64,000 bases of DNA, taken from NCBI RefSeq assembly GCF_964340395.1, contig NC_135558.1, positions 1,716,001-1,780,000 on the forward strand, written 5' to 3'. The notes under the pieces were generated by a model, which was not told the DNA's origin, ran no database searches, and worked only from the letters and a program-made list of their open reading frames with translations. Position 1 is the first letter of the stretch. Each line of letters starts with the position of its first letter. Source of the DNA: Glandiceps talaboti (lineage: Eukaryota > Hemichordata > Enteropneusta > Spengelidae). This document shows positions 1 to 11,506 of this stretch, piece by piece. Position numbers and translations under genes: made by a program.

Positions 1-1582
1 ATATACATGTAGGTAAGATATGACTTATGAGTCTTACTAAACTATGACAATTAGCATGTGATTATCATAATATGTCAAGTCATTCAGTATTTAAATGATA
101 AAAATGTGTGCAGAAATAAGCATGTGGAAACTGCATGCTTTACAATTACATCACATCATGTTTGTACATGCCACATGCCACCTAGCAGCTGTGTTGCATG
201 TTGGTGGGTATTTCAATAGTAATCCCATTGTGGTGCCACCAGTAGCAATAACTGTCACAAAAACATGTCAAAAGTTATGAAAGATTGAATAAATTATATG
301 ATAATATCATTGTCTAAAGCCAGTGTCATCTCCAGTAGTGTTTCCTTTATCAACATCTGTGTCAAACAGCTGTTACAATGGGGGAGGCAGGACCATCTTT
401 TCACCATTATGTGTGACAGTATCTGTTTTGAGTGTAGTTCTGTTATAAAACCATTTGTAATCCGTATTATGACACCGACACTCTCCTTCAAATTCAATAA
501 TCTGTTATTCTTGGTACAAAGTGAAGCCTCTCAATCTCTTTTTACACTGTAATGAGTTGAGTCAGACTTATTAAAACTTACACTGGATGTCTCTCCTCCA
601 AATTTCCTAATGAATTTCATCACAACATCATGAACTAATGCCAGCAATCTCTATGTAAAAAAAGCACTCTTGTGACCTTTCTAGACAAATAGGTTAAATT
701 GAATGTCAAAGTATACTAGCTAGATATAGAAAATATACATTTTTGATCAGCTGTACAGTGGAAAGGTTTCCCCCAAAATTTCTCAGGACTAACAAAATAC
801 ACTTGTACTTTCCTTCACAAATTTTTGTAACACTATCCAAAATACGTCAATATTGCAATGTAAATTGGGAGAAAGTAACTTTCTGTTACAGTTCACATTA
901 TTTTCCCACAAAAATTCAATTTGTCAACATTTAGACAAGAACATCTTTGTTTATTTCTGCACAGCAATGTTTGCTGTTTGAGATAGTAAAAAGAAATAGA
1001 GCTCACCGCCTTGAAAGTATTTGGTTATTGGCAACTATTGAAGTTGAACTGAATTTTGTTTGTGAATTTCTGTACTTTGACACCAAAATTTTGAAATCAA
1101 TATAAATAAAAGTTATTTTCCTATATTCAAGTCTAAAATAAACTAAGGCAATGCCAAAAATTAAGCTAAAACCAAGAATTTGTGGAACACACATACTCAA
1201 TGCCGAGTGCAATGCAAATATCAGAAACATGTCTCAACACAGAAAAATCTGAAATCTTCACCGAGAGGATTACAGTTATATTTGTTCATGAATTGACAAT
1301 TGCTTTCTCTCTGGTGATTATCTGTGGTACTTGCAAAGTCAGATATATACTGATATCGTTCAACAAATTCTTTGCACAGTTTTTGTCCATGCATAACTAA
1401 TATCCAACTTTATGGCCAACTCAGAATGAATTTTCCCTATATTAAGTATAGAAGGATCTCTCACTTTTACTGATTTAGGATCCTGGGTTTTACATGTAGG
1501 ATACTCTAAGTGTTAAAGTGTACGGTAGGAGTCTCTCAAAGTGGTAGCACAGAAGGAGAAGGAGTATATCAGATTCATGTTG

Positions 1583-1604
1583 CCCCCCCCCCCCCCCCCC
1601 CCCC
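1583..1604. repeat. Poly-C tract (22 bp)
   Basis: Uninterrupted run of 22 C residues. A 111-aa minus-strand open frame crosses it, read as polyglycine, but this is a low-complexity artefact. Confidence 0.95.
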
Positions 1605-2445
1605 ATCTTTCCCTTAAGCATAGATTCCAGGCTACTCATCAGAAGGAAAAGAAATTCCTGGTTTCCATTGGGAAAATTTGTCCATGAAGTAATTTCATAC
1701 TTAAAAGAACAGAATAAACCAACAGACACAACACAAGTACTATTTTGAGTGCAAGCCTCCAAATCCTGGTATGTGAAACTTCCCATGGCCAATGTCAAAT
1801 GTGTTCGGAGTTCATTCACTTGCACTAGTGTAATATGATAGTCACAACCTATTTTTAAGATCTGGGGAAATACTCAGCATGAGAGTTCTACAGTTTAAGA
1901 CTATTCATTTATCTAGTTTCTTAATACACAGGATATTTCTCTCAAAATTGTACATATCTAATTTCACTATTTTTTACTTTGTTACTTTATTTTGCCACAT
2001 CCCAATCTGTTATTTCATAGTTTTCAATTTACATTTTATTAGAATCAACGTTTTTTCTTTAATTTTCCTTAGAGACCTTGAAACAGGTTTAAATGAGCTA
2101 TGCAAACAAGGTAAATAAATATGAAAAGTAAAAATGTCTGACCACAAAAGCATAAAGACAAACTCATCAAAAAACACCAGACAGATTCAATAAAATTTCA
2201 TATTGATTTAACAATACTAAATGTAAGGACTTTTTTGTCGTCATTATCCATCTATAAAAGGTGTCTTTTTGTGTTTCGTCAAGGAACTTATCTCCCCGTA
2301 TCTCATCCTTATAATCTTGGAGCCTTGAATAGAAAAGATCAATAATTGGAAGTTGGCTGTAATTAGTTATTCATAAAGGTCATTTGACTGGTCACTGACC
2401 CTTATGTCCACTGCTGTTACATCACAACCTTCAGCCACTGACCAG

Positions 2446-2553
2446 GACTATCTCATTCTAGTATTAGGGAGGGTCAATATCTATCTCATACAGGTAGTAG
2501 ACTATCCCATTCTAGTATTAGGGAGAGTCAGTATCTACCTCATACAGGTAGTA
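2446..2553. repeat. 54-bp tandem duplication
   Basis: Two adjacent copies of a 54-bp unit starting GACTATC and ending CAGGTAGTA, with a few substitutions between them. No coding potential seen. Confidence 0.85.
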
Positions 2554-5500
2554 GAATGAGGGGCATCATATGTAGCATCTATGTTAGATAATTAATATCT
2601 AACAAAAGTTTCAAATGCCAAAAAGAAATTTGTCATCCTTTCCTTCCCTATTTCTTCAAGCTCATTTTAACTAAAGTTTAATTCATTCAAAGGTAATTTT
2701 CTGTATAAGTTAAATGTTTTTTTTTTATCCAAGCAATAAAATGGTAACATTATAACATAATAAAATTTAGGAATCCTTCCCTACATAATATGAAAATAAA
2801 TGTAACTTCCTACTAACCTTGTCTTCATTTCTTCAACTCTAATTATCTGATAATCTATAATGACATCAATATTTAATTCTACAAGGAACTAAGAGTTAAA
2901 ACTACTATCAACTCATGTCATTACATCAAATCATTAAAAATTCTTTTTTGCTTCAAACATTGTTGTCATGGCTGCAACAGTTTGTTGGCCTTCTAGAATT
3001 CTTGTATTGGTCAAAAAAACCTTGGAGATGTTGAATTAGAAATGAATGGTCAATAACCCCAGACATGTCCAGACTCCTTGGCTTTTGTCCAGTTTAGTTT
3101 GTTTAGAGGGCAAAGTATGTGGGATGGTGGCCTTGATGTTACGTAAACCCATACACCACTGATGGCAGACTGCCACCCTGTCAAAGGAATACAGTAGACC
3201 TATGACCTGTTGTTGTCTCTCTGCAGTTTGAAGAGCCTTGATACTACCTACATTCCAGTGTTATGGTTAACTACGCATTGAACCTTTCACATACATTGTC
3301 ACAGTTCTCATCAGTAATTAGCATCACCTTTCCTTCCAAATTCATTACCATGACAACAAGTGTTGCTTAGCAACAACATCTCTGTTACATCACATTTGAG
3401 AGAGGCAAGGCTATTTACCAAGTTTGTTCATACAAGCTTGCTATGGAATATTTTGGTCGTAAATTTTCCAGAGCTTTTTCCAGACTTAACACAATTCTAA
3501 ATAGTAATCTTTCACATCTTTCTTAATATCTTTTAATAAACCATAAAAAAATATGCAAAAATATGATGCTCATGCAAAGATCATCTCATTTTTTCACATC
3601 AACATTTTTTATAAATCGAAAAATCTCAACTAAAAATACAGCAACGGTTGTAGTCATTGCAGTTCCGTTTATCTAGGAATTCTTAATTTGTACATTAAAA
3701 CAAATAAAGGTTAAAGATTATAAATTATGGGATGTAGCAAATAGTACAAAAAACTTGCAATGGCATTGTCACAGTTGAAATCACAGACAGTAGCCTATGG
3801 TAGTTTGACCACAACAAATCTCTAGGGTGGATGCCATTGTTGAATAGATAGATTATCACTGTTGAGCCAATGCCATCAGTGGTCATTCACCCGGCCTCTT
3901 ACTTTTATTCTCACCACCAACTGTGCTAAGTCCTTGCCGTGAATCTGCCCACTGCTACCCTGGGAACTAGCCTTGTCGTAACTTTAGAATGGTACTAGAC
4001 ATTCTATGGTCATTGATACCCAGGCCTTGTACTGTCGGACTATTCAATAATGCTTTCAGGGCCAAATTCAACTTCAAAGTAAACAGACAACACCAGGGCC
4101 AAGAAAATGAATAGGATGAGCCCAGCCAAACACAGTATTGTGTCAAGCGCAATAGCAACAGAAAAGTTTATCATGATTTGGACAATCGTGATACTATTTG
4201 TTCAGAAGAAGAAAAACCTATCTATGACAACTAAGATAGACATTGTTTACCAACTTTTTTATAATTTCCCCTTTTTTTAGAACGCCAACACTCCGGAAAT
4301 AGACCGTTTAACTACAGGAAATAACTCCACAGATACTTAACACATTATCTTCTTCTTTTTTTATTATGTCTGATAGATTTGTTTTGAACTGCATTTACAC
4401 TGTCAACTCTGGAACTGAAACAGATTTGCAGATGTAAGAAACTCTATTTATTTTTCTAATTATGACAACCATTTTAAGTTGGTCTGCTCTCAATTAATGT
4501 AATTTTTTATTGAATACACACAGCAGTAGCTACAAAATATGTTCCAAAGTAGTTCATTTTTCTTGTTTATTAAATTATTTGGGTTTTTTCCAAATACGGT
4601 TTATTGTGAGATCAAAACTTTATTCTAGGCAGGTGATTTGTGCCCTACTTTCTAACTACAAGAAGTTGTTTCAATTGCAGCAAATTCCTGGTTTGTGGTC
4701 TGACACAGGTTAACCACTGACTTCTGGATAAACCACAGCCGATGGAAACTTGCCAAACTTTTCTGATAACTACAGCTATTTTAAGCAGTCTGACAGGCTG
4801 AATTATGAGTGACTTAAGGTGTCTCATGTCTCAAGGTTACACTAATGCAAAGTTTGCACCAATGTCTGCTGAATGTTGTCTCTGAATAGAAACTGATTAG
4901 TCAAATCAATAGAGAAACAAAAGAAACCTTCCACCCACATATTCCATGTGAATAAAACATGACAGTTACGTAAGCTGTCCTAATACACCATGTACAAACA
5001 CAATTACTCCTAATACCACTGCATTCACAATCAAAGTGAAAGCACACAAATTTTATTCAAATATACACAAAACAAAATGTTTTCATTATTTCTTTTCTTT
5101 TAAAAAAAAAATAAAATAGAATAAAAAGTGGCTTGAAATTAAATTTTTTCCTCACACAATTCTTGTACAGAAGTATTATACCTACATAGAGGAAAATGTT
5201 AATGTCATCTATTTCTTTTGAGGGGGGTGGTGTCCCTGTGTCATCAAAGCTTGGGTACATATTCAGAAAGTGTCTTTTTCATTGTTATTATAGTTTGTGC
5301 CTTATTTCCACGTTTTTTTCCTCCAATCAAATTCTGAATTTTTTACTTCCACTTCTTTTGTACTGTTTCTGATTGAGTACAACTTTTTTAAGAAGATGGT
5401 TACACACTTGACAACAGCAACAATTTTTAGTTATACAGTGACCCTTCACCTACATTCTACTTTTCTCTAAGACACCTGTTCCTTCTATTTTCCACTTTTT

Positions 5501-5676
5501 CACACAAAAGAAACAGAAATGCACTTCAAAGTTATGGCCTTGGGACAGAGACAAAACTTTGTTGGAATGTAGCCACCACAAGAAATAGAAAGTATTAAAA
5601 AAGACTCTGAACAATAATCAATATGCAAATTACTGTGGCTGGTATTTGGGTTCTGATTGGTCGGTATCCTTGGATA

Positions 5677-5685
5677 TGACCTTGA
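5677..5685 (-). promoter_or_regulatory. Consensus NR5/NR6 monomer response element
   Basis: TGACCTTGA on the plus strand is TCAAGGTCA on the minus strand, the classical extended half-site bound by FTZ-F1/SF-1/HR39 and by GCNF. It lies about 1.8 kb downstream of the NR6A DBD exon. Occupancy cannot be judged from sequence. Confidence 0.35.
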
Positions 5686-7366
5686 GACTGTCCATAACTA
5701 TTTGCTCTTAATAGGAGATAGAATCACATTCTTTAATGTGTCACTAATTAAGCTCGGAGGTTTTTGCCCCTTATTCAATTAAATTCAACTCTGTAGTAAT
5801 GGTCGGCCCTGAGAGTCTTCAAGTCAATGAATAGGAATAAATGATGCCTGCAGTTATTCACACCAAAATCTCTCACTGATGTATTCATCAGATTTTTTTT
5901 CAGACAGAGATTAAAAATTAATCTTGTGTAATTATCTCTCTTTTCTTCAAAATTCTTAATCAGATATGATGGAGTGGGGAAAAGAAGGGAGGTGTCAAGT
6001 GGAAATTTTGCACTGTTTCTGGTGCACATTATGACATAGAATACATCTATAGAAGCACAGGTTCTATTCTATTCTAAGACGGTGCCAATACTGGTACAAG
6101 TAGTAACCTGTCTGTTGGCTTAATTTGTGAAATGGTGAATAAAAATGATGGTTTTGGAGTCGCAAATTCAGCCAACAGACAAACTCTGGTGTGCTATTAG
6201 CCTCTCAGCTAACATTGGCTTGGAAAGAATGTAAATATGGTATAGAAAGAATGTAGTATCAAAGCAAACGCCTACAGACAAGACACATGGCACAATAGTG
6301 TTGACATACACACACAAAAAAAATTGCTGTGTGCCAAACCCCTCAAACTTCATTTCTTCAGACTCACACACATAACTTCATATTGAATTCAGTCATGAAA
6401 ATATAAACAACAAAAATCAAAGAGCTAGCCAAAAGTAATACTGTATTTGCTTATAAAGAACCTTGGAGTAATTATACTGTCTCTTCAAGGAAGAACTGAG
6501 TAAATCTGAAAAAAACATTTTTTCATCAAGCAGGTGAGTTGATATTCAAAATTTCCAAGTCACTCTCTTCAATATCCTTCCACAAACACATGATATGCCA
6601 AGTACAAGGTCTTTAAAACATGAAACATTTCTAGCCGTCTGATTTCAGTCACTTTGAATCATACCTACTGAAGCTTACTGTCTGTCGTAAGAAACACCAG
6701 CATTTACGTACACTCACGCCATCACACATCCCGCTTAAACCCTAGTCTCACATCCATGATTACAAATTAAGATACGGTACCAGCATAACTGGCAAAATAT
6801 TATATATATGTTTTTAAAAAAACCTTGAATGGTGTCTGGTCCGTCATTGCCACATAAACAAGCAATGACACTGACTTTAAATAGGCCTATACATTAAATA
6901 TTTACTTAACAGAGAAACTGAGTCATTTTCTTTTTTCTGATCACACTGTTTGTAGTTCTTTAACTTCTAACCTTTGCCTTACTTTACACTATTACAAGCG
7001 GAAAACAAGTTTCAGGTTTCAGACAGATTGTCCAAATATAATACATAACATGCTCTAAGTATGTCTACGCTGCAATGCATCTTTTGGTCTGTTTTAAATA
7101 TTGCATTTGCAGCTGCCAAGCAATATAATTAGTAGAAATTCTGAAAAATACATCAAATAATTCAAATGAATGTTGTGTATTTTACAAATAAATGGTATAT
7201 AAAATATTATTTTTTCTAAGTAATTGTTAGTCTGTACCTAGTGACAAAGTTTTAATGCAGTTTTGTACAAATTTGAGTTTTCTATTTATCAGAAGAAACT
7301 GTAGTTTGAGATGAAAACATTAGTAAAACTTCCAAGGATTCAGACACACGATGTATCAAAGCCTCA

Positions 7367-7410
7367 TCCCCCCCACCCCACCCCCACCCCCACCCCCCAC
7401 TCCTCATCCT
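7367..7410 (-). repeat. C/A-rich tract, G-rich in the NR6A transcript
   Basis: A run of CCCCCA/CCCCAC blocks about 45-90 nt downstream of the NR6A exon donor. In the transcribed orientation it reads as repeated GGGGGT blocks, which satisfy the G-quadruplex pattern and resemble G-run intronic splicing enhancers. Confidence 0.7.
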
Positions 7411-7455
7411 CCCCTTCCCCCATCCCAAACATTTACAGACAAGGATTCTACATAC

Positions 7456-8401
7456 CTTCCAATAGCATTCCCTTCATAAGACACTTCTGGAAACGACAAT
7501 ATTGGCACCTATTTCTCTGTGCTTTTGTGATTTCACAGTTCCCTTCTCCAACACAGGTGTAGACACGTTTGTTCTGGACTGTTCTTTTGAAGAATCCTTT
7601 GCATCCCTCACATGTAATAATACCATAATGTAAACCAGTAGCTCTATCATTACAAATACTGCAAAACATCAAAGAATCGTCTTCTTCTGAGTTGCTTTCT
7701 TCACTGTGACCCTGGCTGTCCAGTCCTGATCCTATAGTTTCAGCACCATTACCTTGGGCTGGGGTTGTGGGTGCAGAATGAAAAAGTCTATGAGGGGATG
7801 GGATGCTATGCGGTGGGAAAGGAAAATGTGTAGTGTTCAGATTGTTCTGAGTAAATGGTGTCATTGGAGTGTAAATGAAGCTGGCGGCACTCATTGGTGA
7901 TGGGATAATACTTGATCCAGGACTTGGAAGGCTTCCTGTTGGTGATGACCGCTGACTTCCTGGTGATGGAGCATTGCTACGAAAATAACGAATGGCATCT
8001 GCACTTAGAGGTGGATTCATGAGAATTCTATCTCTTTCAAGTAATGGATTTTTCTCTGGTTTCAAGAACCCTTCTGTAAGCCTTTGGTGTAACTGTGGAC
8101 TATGTGGACTTATGGTCAACAACGGAGGGGGTGGTGGTATTGAAACGGGTGAAATGGTGACTTTTGGGATGACTGGAGTACTAGTAATCTCTTTTTTCTC
8201 TGGACTTGTTCTTCCTTCCTTCATTGTCTCTGCTAACTCGCTCGCTTGATACAACCCACTCCATCGTTTTGTTGGTGGCAGTTTCTTCAACTGTATTTGG
8301 TTACCTTCATCGCTGGTCACTTCCATCATGCTTCGAAATTTCTTATCTTCCAAAGGTTCCACTAATCTGTCATCTAGTAGTGAGTCGAATATCCGTTTCA
8401 T
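7456..8401 (-). CDS. NR6A-type orphan nuclear receptor (HR4/GCNF family), 5' coding exon with complete DNA-binding domain (partial gene)
   Basis: This exon encodes 315 aa plus one base of the next codon. Residues 1-246 form a low-complexity A/B region rich in Ser/Pro with a PPPPP stretch and an acidic [10 protein letters not shown] segment. Residues 247-315 are a full two-zinc-finger nuclear-receptor domain with all eight cysteines: CSIC, a P-box EGCKGFFKR, then C-x5-C-x9-C-x2-C ending CQYCRFQKC. The segments [16 protein letters not shown] and [15 protein letters not shown] are characteristic of HR4/GCNF (NR6) rather than NR2 or NR5. The start is the first in-frame ATG after a good acceptor (pyrimidine-rich tract ending TAG at 8406), and the Kozak -3 base is G. 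The donor is GGAAG|GTATGT, phase 1. Family members are nuclear and bind TCAAGGTCA or its direct repeat DR0. They act in ecdysone-response timing in insects and as repressors in vertebrate germ cells. Hinge and ligand-binding exons were not found. An upstream coding exon cannot be excluded because the frame stays open to the acceptor. Confidence 0.92.
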
Positions 8402-8405
8402 TTCA
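8402..8405 (-). other. 5' end of the NR6A exon (acceptor to ATG)
   Basis: Four bases, TGAA, separate the splice acceptor (AG at 8406-8407) from the chosen ATG. They are either 5' UTR or the tail of coding sequence from an upstream exon. Confidence 0.6.
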
Positions 8406-9199
8406 CTACAAAACAACAAATTAAAAAAAAGTTACTATGGAGGTGTGGACAATCTTCGACCGAAATGATGAATTTCAATGACCAATTTAAAAAAAAATCT
8501 TAAATCGGAACACAATTCTAATTTCATTTTCATTCTTCCTCGTCAATTGTAAAATCATTTATAAATCTCTTGATACTAGGAAGAGGGAGAGAAATGACAT
8601 AAAAGAACGTCATTTACATGTAACGGCAATTACACGTACTTATAAATAGCTTTCTTTCACATATTTCAAAACCGCTATTTGTAAATTTATGCATTCGGAT
8701 TCACAACGCATACTTTTCAAGTTAAATAATTGTGGCTAGCCGTTTTGCTGTACAAGTTTTTTTTCCTCTGCTCGCTCGGTCTGATCGAACACGCATGTCA
8801 ATATATTCCACAGCATCAGTGCTGTCGACACGGGAGACAATATCGATACACCGACCATGCTTGCGCTCTCGTAAACAAACGATCGGAGAAGAGACCGTTT
8901 ACTTCCTGGTCTACCACATATACGCCACATTAACTTATAACTGTACATCAAAGTTTTTGCAACAATGTACACATTATCTTGACAAAGTAACAAATTTGCA
9001 GAACGTCGAAATATCAACATCGCGAGAGAAAAAAAGATACCGCCCGAGATTTATGCTAGTAGTTACATGAATGATTAAAAATACCAAAGATGTGGAAGTA
9101 AAGTTTTCAATTTTTGGCGATTAATGACCTTTCATTTAAAAGGTGAAATGTCGGACACTGAGAACTAGAACGGGTTGACTCAGTAATGAACGTACTCAC
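8406..9199 (-). other. Putative first intron of NR6A
   Basis: Stretch between the NR6A acceptor and a strong minus-strand donor, CCCG|GTGAGTACG (exon base 9200). CpG dinucleotides are commoner here (about 8730-9060) than in the surrounding AT-rich DNA. Overlapping open frames of 94-112 aa on both strands look like by-products of that composition. Confidence 0.35.
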
Positions 9200-9350
9200 C
9201 GGGAAGAATCGACTCTAAATAAATATGTCAAAACGGCACTGGTAAAGTTGCGACGTGCTGGTTCGGGTTTGTCCGGCTTGGATGACCACTGTGTCAGTGT
9301 TACGCCCCGTTCAGTCTCAAGTCTGACAGGCAAAACACTACGGTTGGCTA
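9200..9350 (-). other. Candidate non-coding first exon / promoter area of NR6A
   Basis: CpG-containing minus-strand sequence ending in a consensus donor (GTGAGT at 9199-9194). Spliced to the acceptor at 8406 it would give an NR6A 5' leader. The frame leading into the ATG is open across this exon but has no ATG of its own, so translation would still begin at 8401. The 5' boundary is arbitrary. Another minus-strand donor of GTAAGTAC type occurs near 10.6 kb and could belong to an alternative first exon. Confidence 0.3.
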
Positions 9351-11323
9351 AAAATAACACGAATGGACCAGCCAAGAGGAATATAAATTAGCAGAGGTGA
9401 ATGAACGCGTGTATGACCTTTCTGCGTGAAGACGGGTGACATAAAGGTAAACAATATCTTCGTTCACGGTAGAAAAAGTAGTTCATACCCAAAATCGTTG
9501 TAATTTAGTGTAGACAAATAAACAAATCAAAAACATCATATTCTGCATTATGCATATTTTTAATGGAATCTTTCTGTAGCATTAAAAACGAAATACTGAA
9601 TTAAATTTAGAAATACTTAGTAAATGCGCAATGATATGAAGGACAAGTTATGTCGTACAAGGCACTCAGACACAAGGTTAGTCGTCGGTTAGTACAAGTC
9701 GACTAGACCACGGGGGCGATGATCTTATTCTGAGGGACAGTGGTTACGTCATCGTCTAATTGTCTTGCCATTATTAGCAAATTTATTTGCATACAACGGA
9801 AGTGAAACTTGCACTAATGAGTTGCTCGCTACACACAGCTACTTCATAACAAATGACAATCATTGTTCTAAAAATTAAAGTTGGGACTCGATATTATGCG
9901 AATCTTTGTTCGAATTACCTATTAACATTTACCTGTAGGGCTGTGCTCCCATGGTAACTGTGACGGTACGGTGATGCTAGGGCTCGAGGTCATTTCATTG
10001 GTTAGTTCATTGTTGAACGACAACATGACGTACACAAACTATTTGCATAAAACAAGTTCGTGATTTATGATGATGACAATGCTTTGCAATGTTAGTTTCA
10101 CCATTTAGCCCGCGTATGGTATATTTTAATACTAGTTTTAATACAGAAAAAAATGAGCAATAATCGCGCGACCGTGACGGTAATTACCTATGTCGATGAA
10201 TATAGTTATTTTTTTTCTTCAATAGATGCCCATGACTCGTGGACTTGACCACACTTCATGACTTATGATGATTGGGGGCGCAATTACGTATACATACCGT
10301 ACCATAATAAGTATACAGTACCACCCCCACCCCCACCCCCATGACAGTGCCTTGTGGCTGCGCCTAAATACAGATATTATTATTAGACATTTTTAAACAT
10401 ATACTAAACAAACAATTAAAAAATTATATGATTTTAGAAAGAAGTGCCTCATCACACAGATCATGACGTCACCATAAACCCATCAATGTACGCATGTTTG
10501 TCCTTCACCGCCAATGAAGGTCAGGGTCGCTCAGATTTAGTTCCGTGCGCAAATAAGTTACTTGTTTGGGTTCACGGCAAATGTAGGTCGGGTGTACTTA
10601 CGCAAGTCGAAGCGCCTCACTTCCGTTCGACATCTCTATATGTAGAACAGTCAATAGTAGAACAATATTTCACTGGAGATATATTGGACGCAAGCGAACA
10701 TTCTTTCACGAAGGAAAACTTTATTTTTTTAATCGGAAATATTGAACGTCGGACAAATATTTTCTTTAAATTTAAACTTGCAATTTGGATTTCTTTTTCT
10801 CCTATTACAAAGGTAATACCAAAATTCCCAACGTCACCTCTAGGTGTATTGTACGAACAACGGGCAATATTTTTATTTAATTACATAGCATCCATGTAAT
10901 CAATATGTTTTCATTTGTACACGTGTATCATATACACTCTCTTATTGGGATTTGAAAATTAATAACGGAAAGGGAAAATTCATTTTGCTTTTTCCACACG
11001 ACATTCTATCCAACTAGCTTTTAAAAGAAAACCTGATAGAATATGAAATATATGTTTCAAAACTAACAAATAAGCTGAATATTAGTTTACTCATTATCTC
11101 AAACCCCCCCCCCCTTGAACACACCACGTGATCACACCACATGGTCTCCTTCCTCATCGTTTCTAAGCCTCGACTAACATTTTCAAGCAATGAGCTACAG
11201 TTTCTTGGATTGAATCGACAGACTAGTAGTCTATAAAGACTAATTTCCACTTTACAGGTCGTTCTTCCCTTGTTCACATGTTGGGTACATTTAAAGATCT
11301 TTCAGACTCAGTACATTCATTGA
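9351..11323. other. Intergenic, no gene supported
   Basis: Unique AT-rich sequence. A 151-aa plus-strand open frame (10444-10899) matches no family I recognise and is within chance expectation. A small C/A-rich tract lies at about 10321-10340. Confidence 0.5.
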
Positions 11324-11444
11324 TATATATATATATATATAGTATTGGTAGTACTGGAACTAACAACAGTTGTCTGATGATCGCACAATGCGTGAAACTC
11401 CTAAGAAAGAGTTCCAGTACTACCAAAACTATTGCGCTCTGCCA

Positions 11445-11501
<57 letters not shown>
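11324..11501. repeat. TA-repeat-flanked hairpin element
   Basis: Two TA microsatellites (about 11324-11340 and 11447-11501) bracket a compact inverted repeat at 11341-11430. The whole unit looks like a small mobile or satellite-type element inserted at, or seeding, TA repeats. Confidence 0.6.
11341..11430 (+). ncRNA. Hairpin with hammerhead-ribozyme-like core (candidate)
   Basis: Outer arms TTGGTAGTACTGGAACT (11345-11361) and AGTTCCAGTACTACCAA (11410-11426) are perfect reverse complements over 17 bp, extended by three more pairs past one mismatch. The loop contains CTGATGA (11374-11380), a short stem CGCA/TGCG closing a CAA-containing loop, and GAAAC (11394-11398). This is the order of the conserved hammerhead core. 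After GAAA, the bases CTC can pair with GAG at 11409-11411 as a stem III. The helix I register next to CTGATGA is not canonical, and the first stem II pair is T-T. The strand shown is the one carrying the motif. Penelope-like elements and animal retrozymes carry such ribozymes. Activity is unproven. Confidence 0.35.

Positions 11502-11506
<5 letters not shown>

Larger units (their letters stand above)
1..7455. other. Gene-free stretch: 3' intron/flank of the NR6A gene
   Basis: This AT-rich DNA lies downstream of the splice donor of the NR6A DNA-binding-domain exon, on that gene's minus strand. At least its proximal part must be intron. I looked on the minus strand for the expected C-terminal-extension motif (GGRN-type) and for ligand-binding-domain helices and recognised neither. 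The open frames here are short and look random. It contains a C run, a 54-bp tandem duplication and a consensus NR5/NR6 site, each listed separately. Confidence 0.6.

Noticed and set aside
8730-9070. Overlapping open frames on both strands (112 and 94 aa)
   Set aside because: Lie in the CpG-richer putative intron/promoter of NR6A; no recognisable domain and no splice support.
10444-10899. 151-aa plus-strand open frame
   Set aside because: Length is within chance expectation for the window, and the sequence has no domain, signal peptide or splice context.
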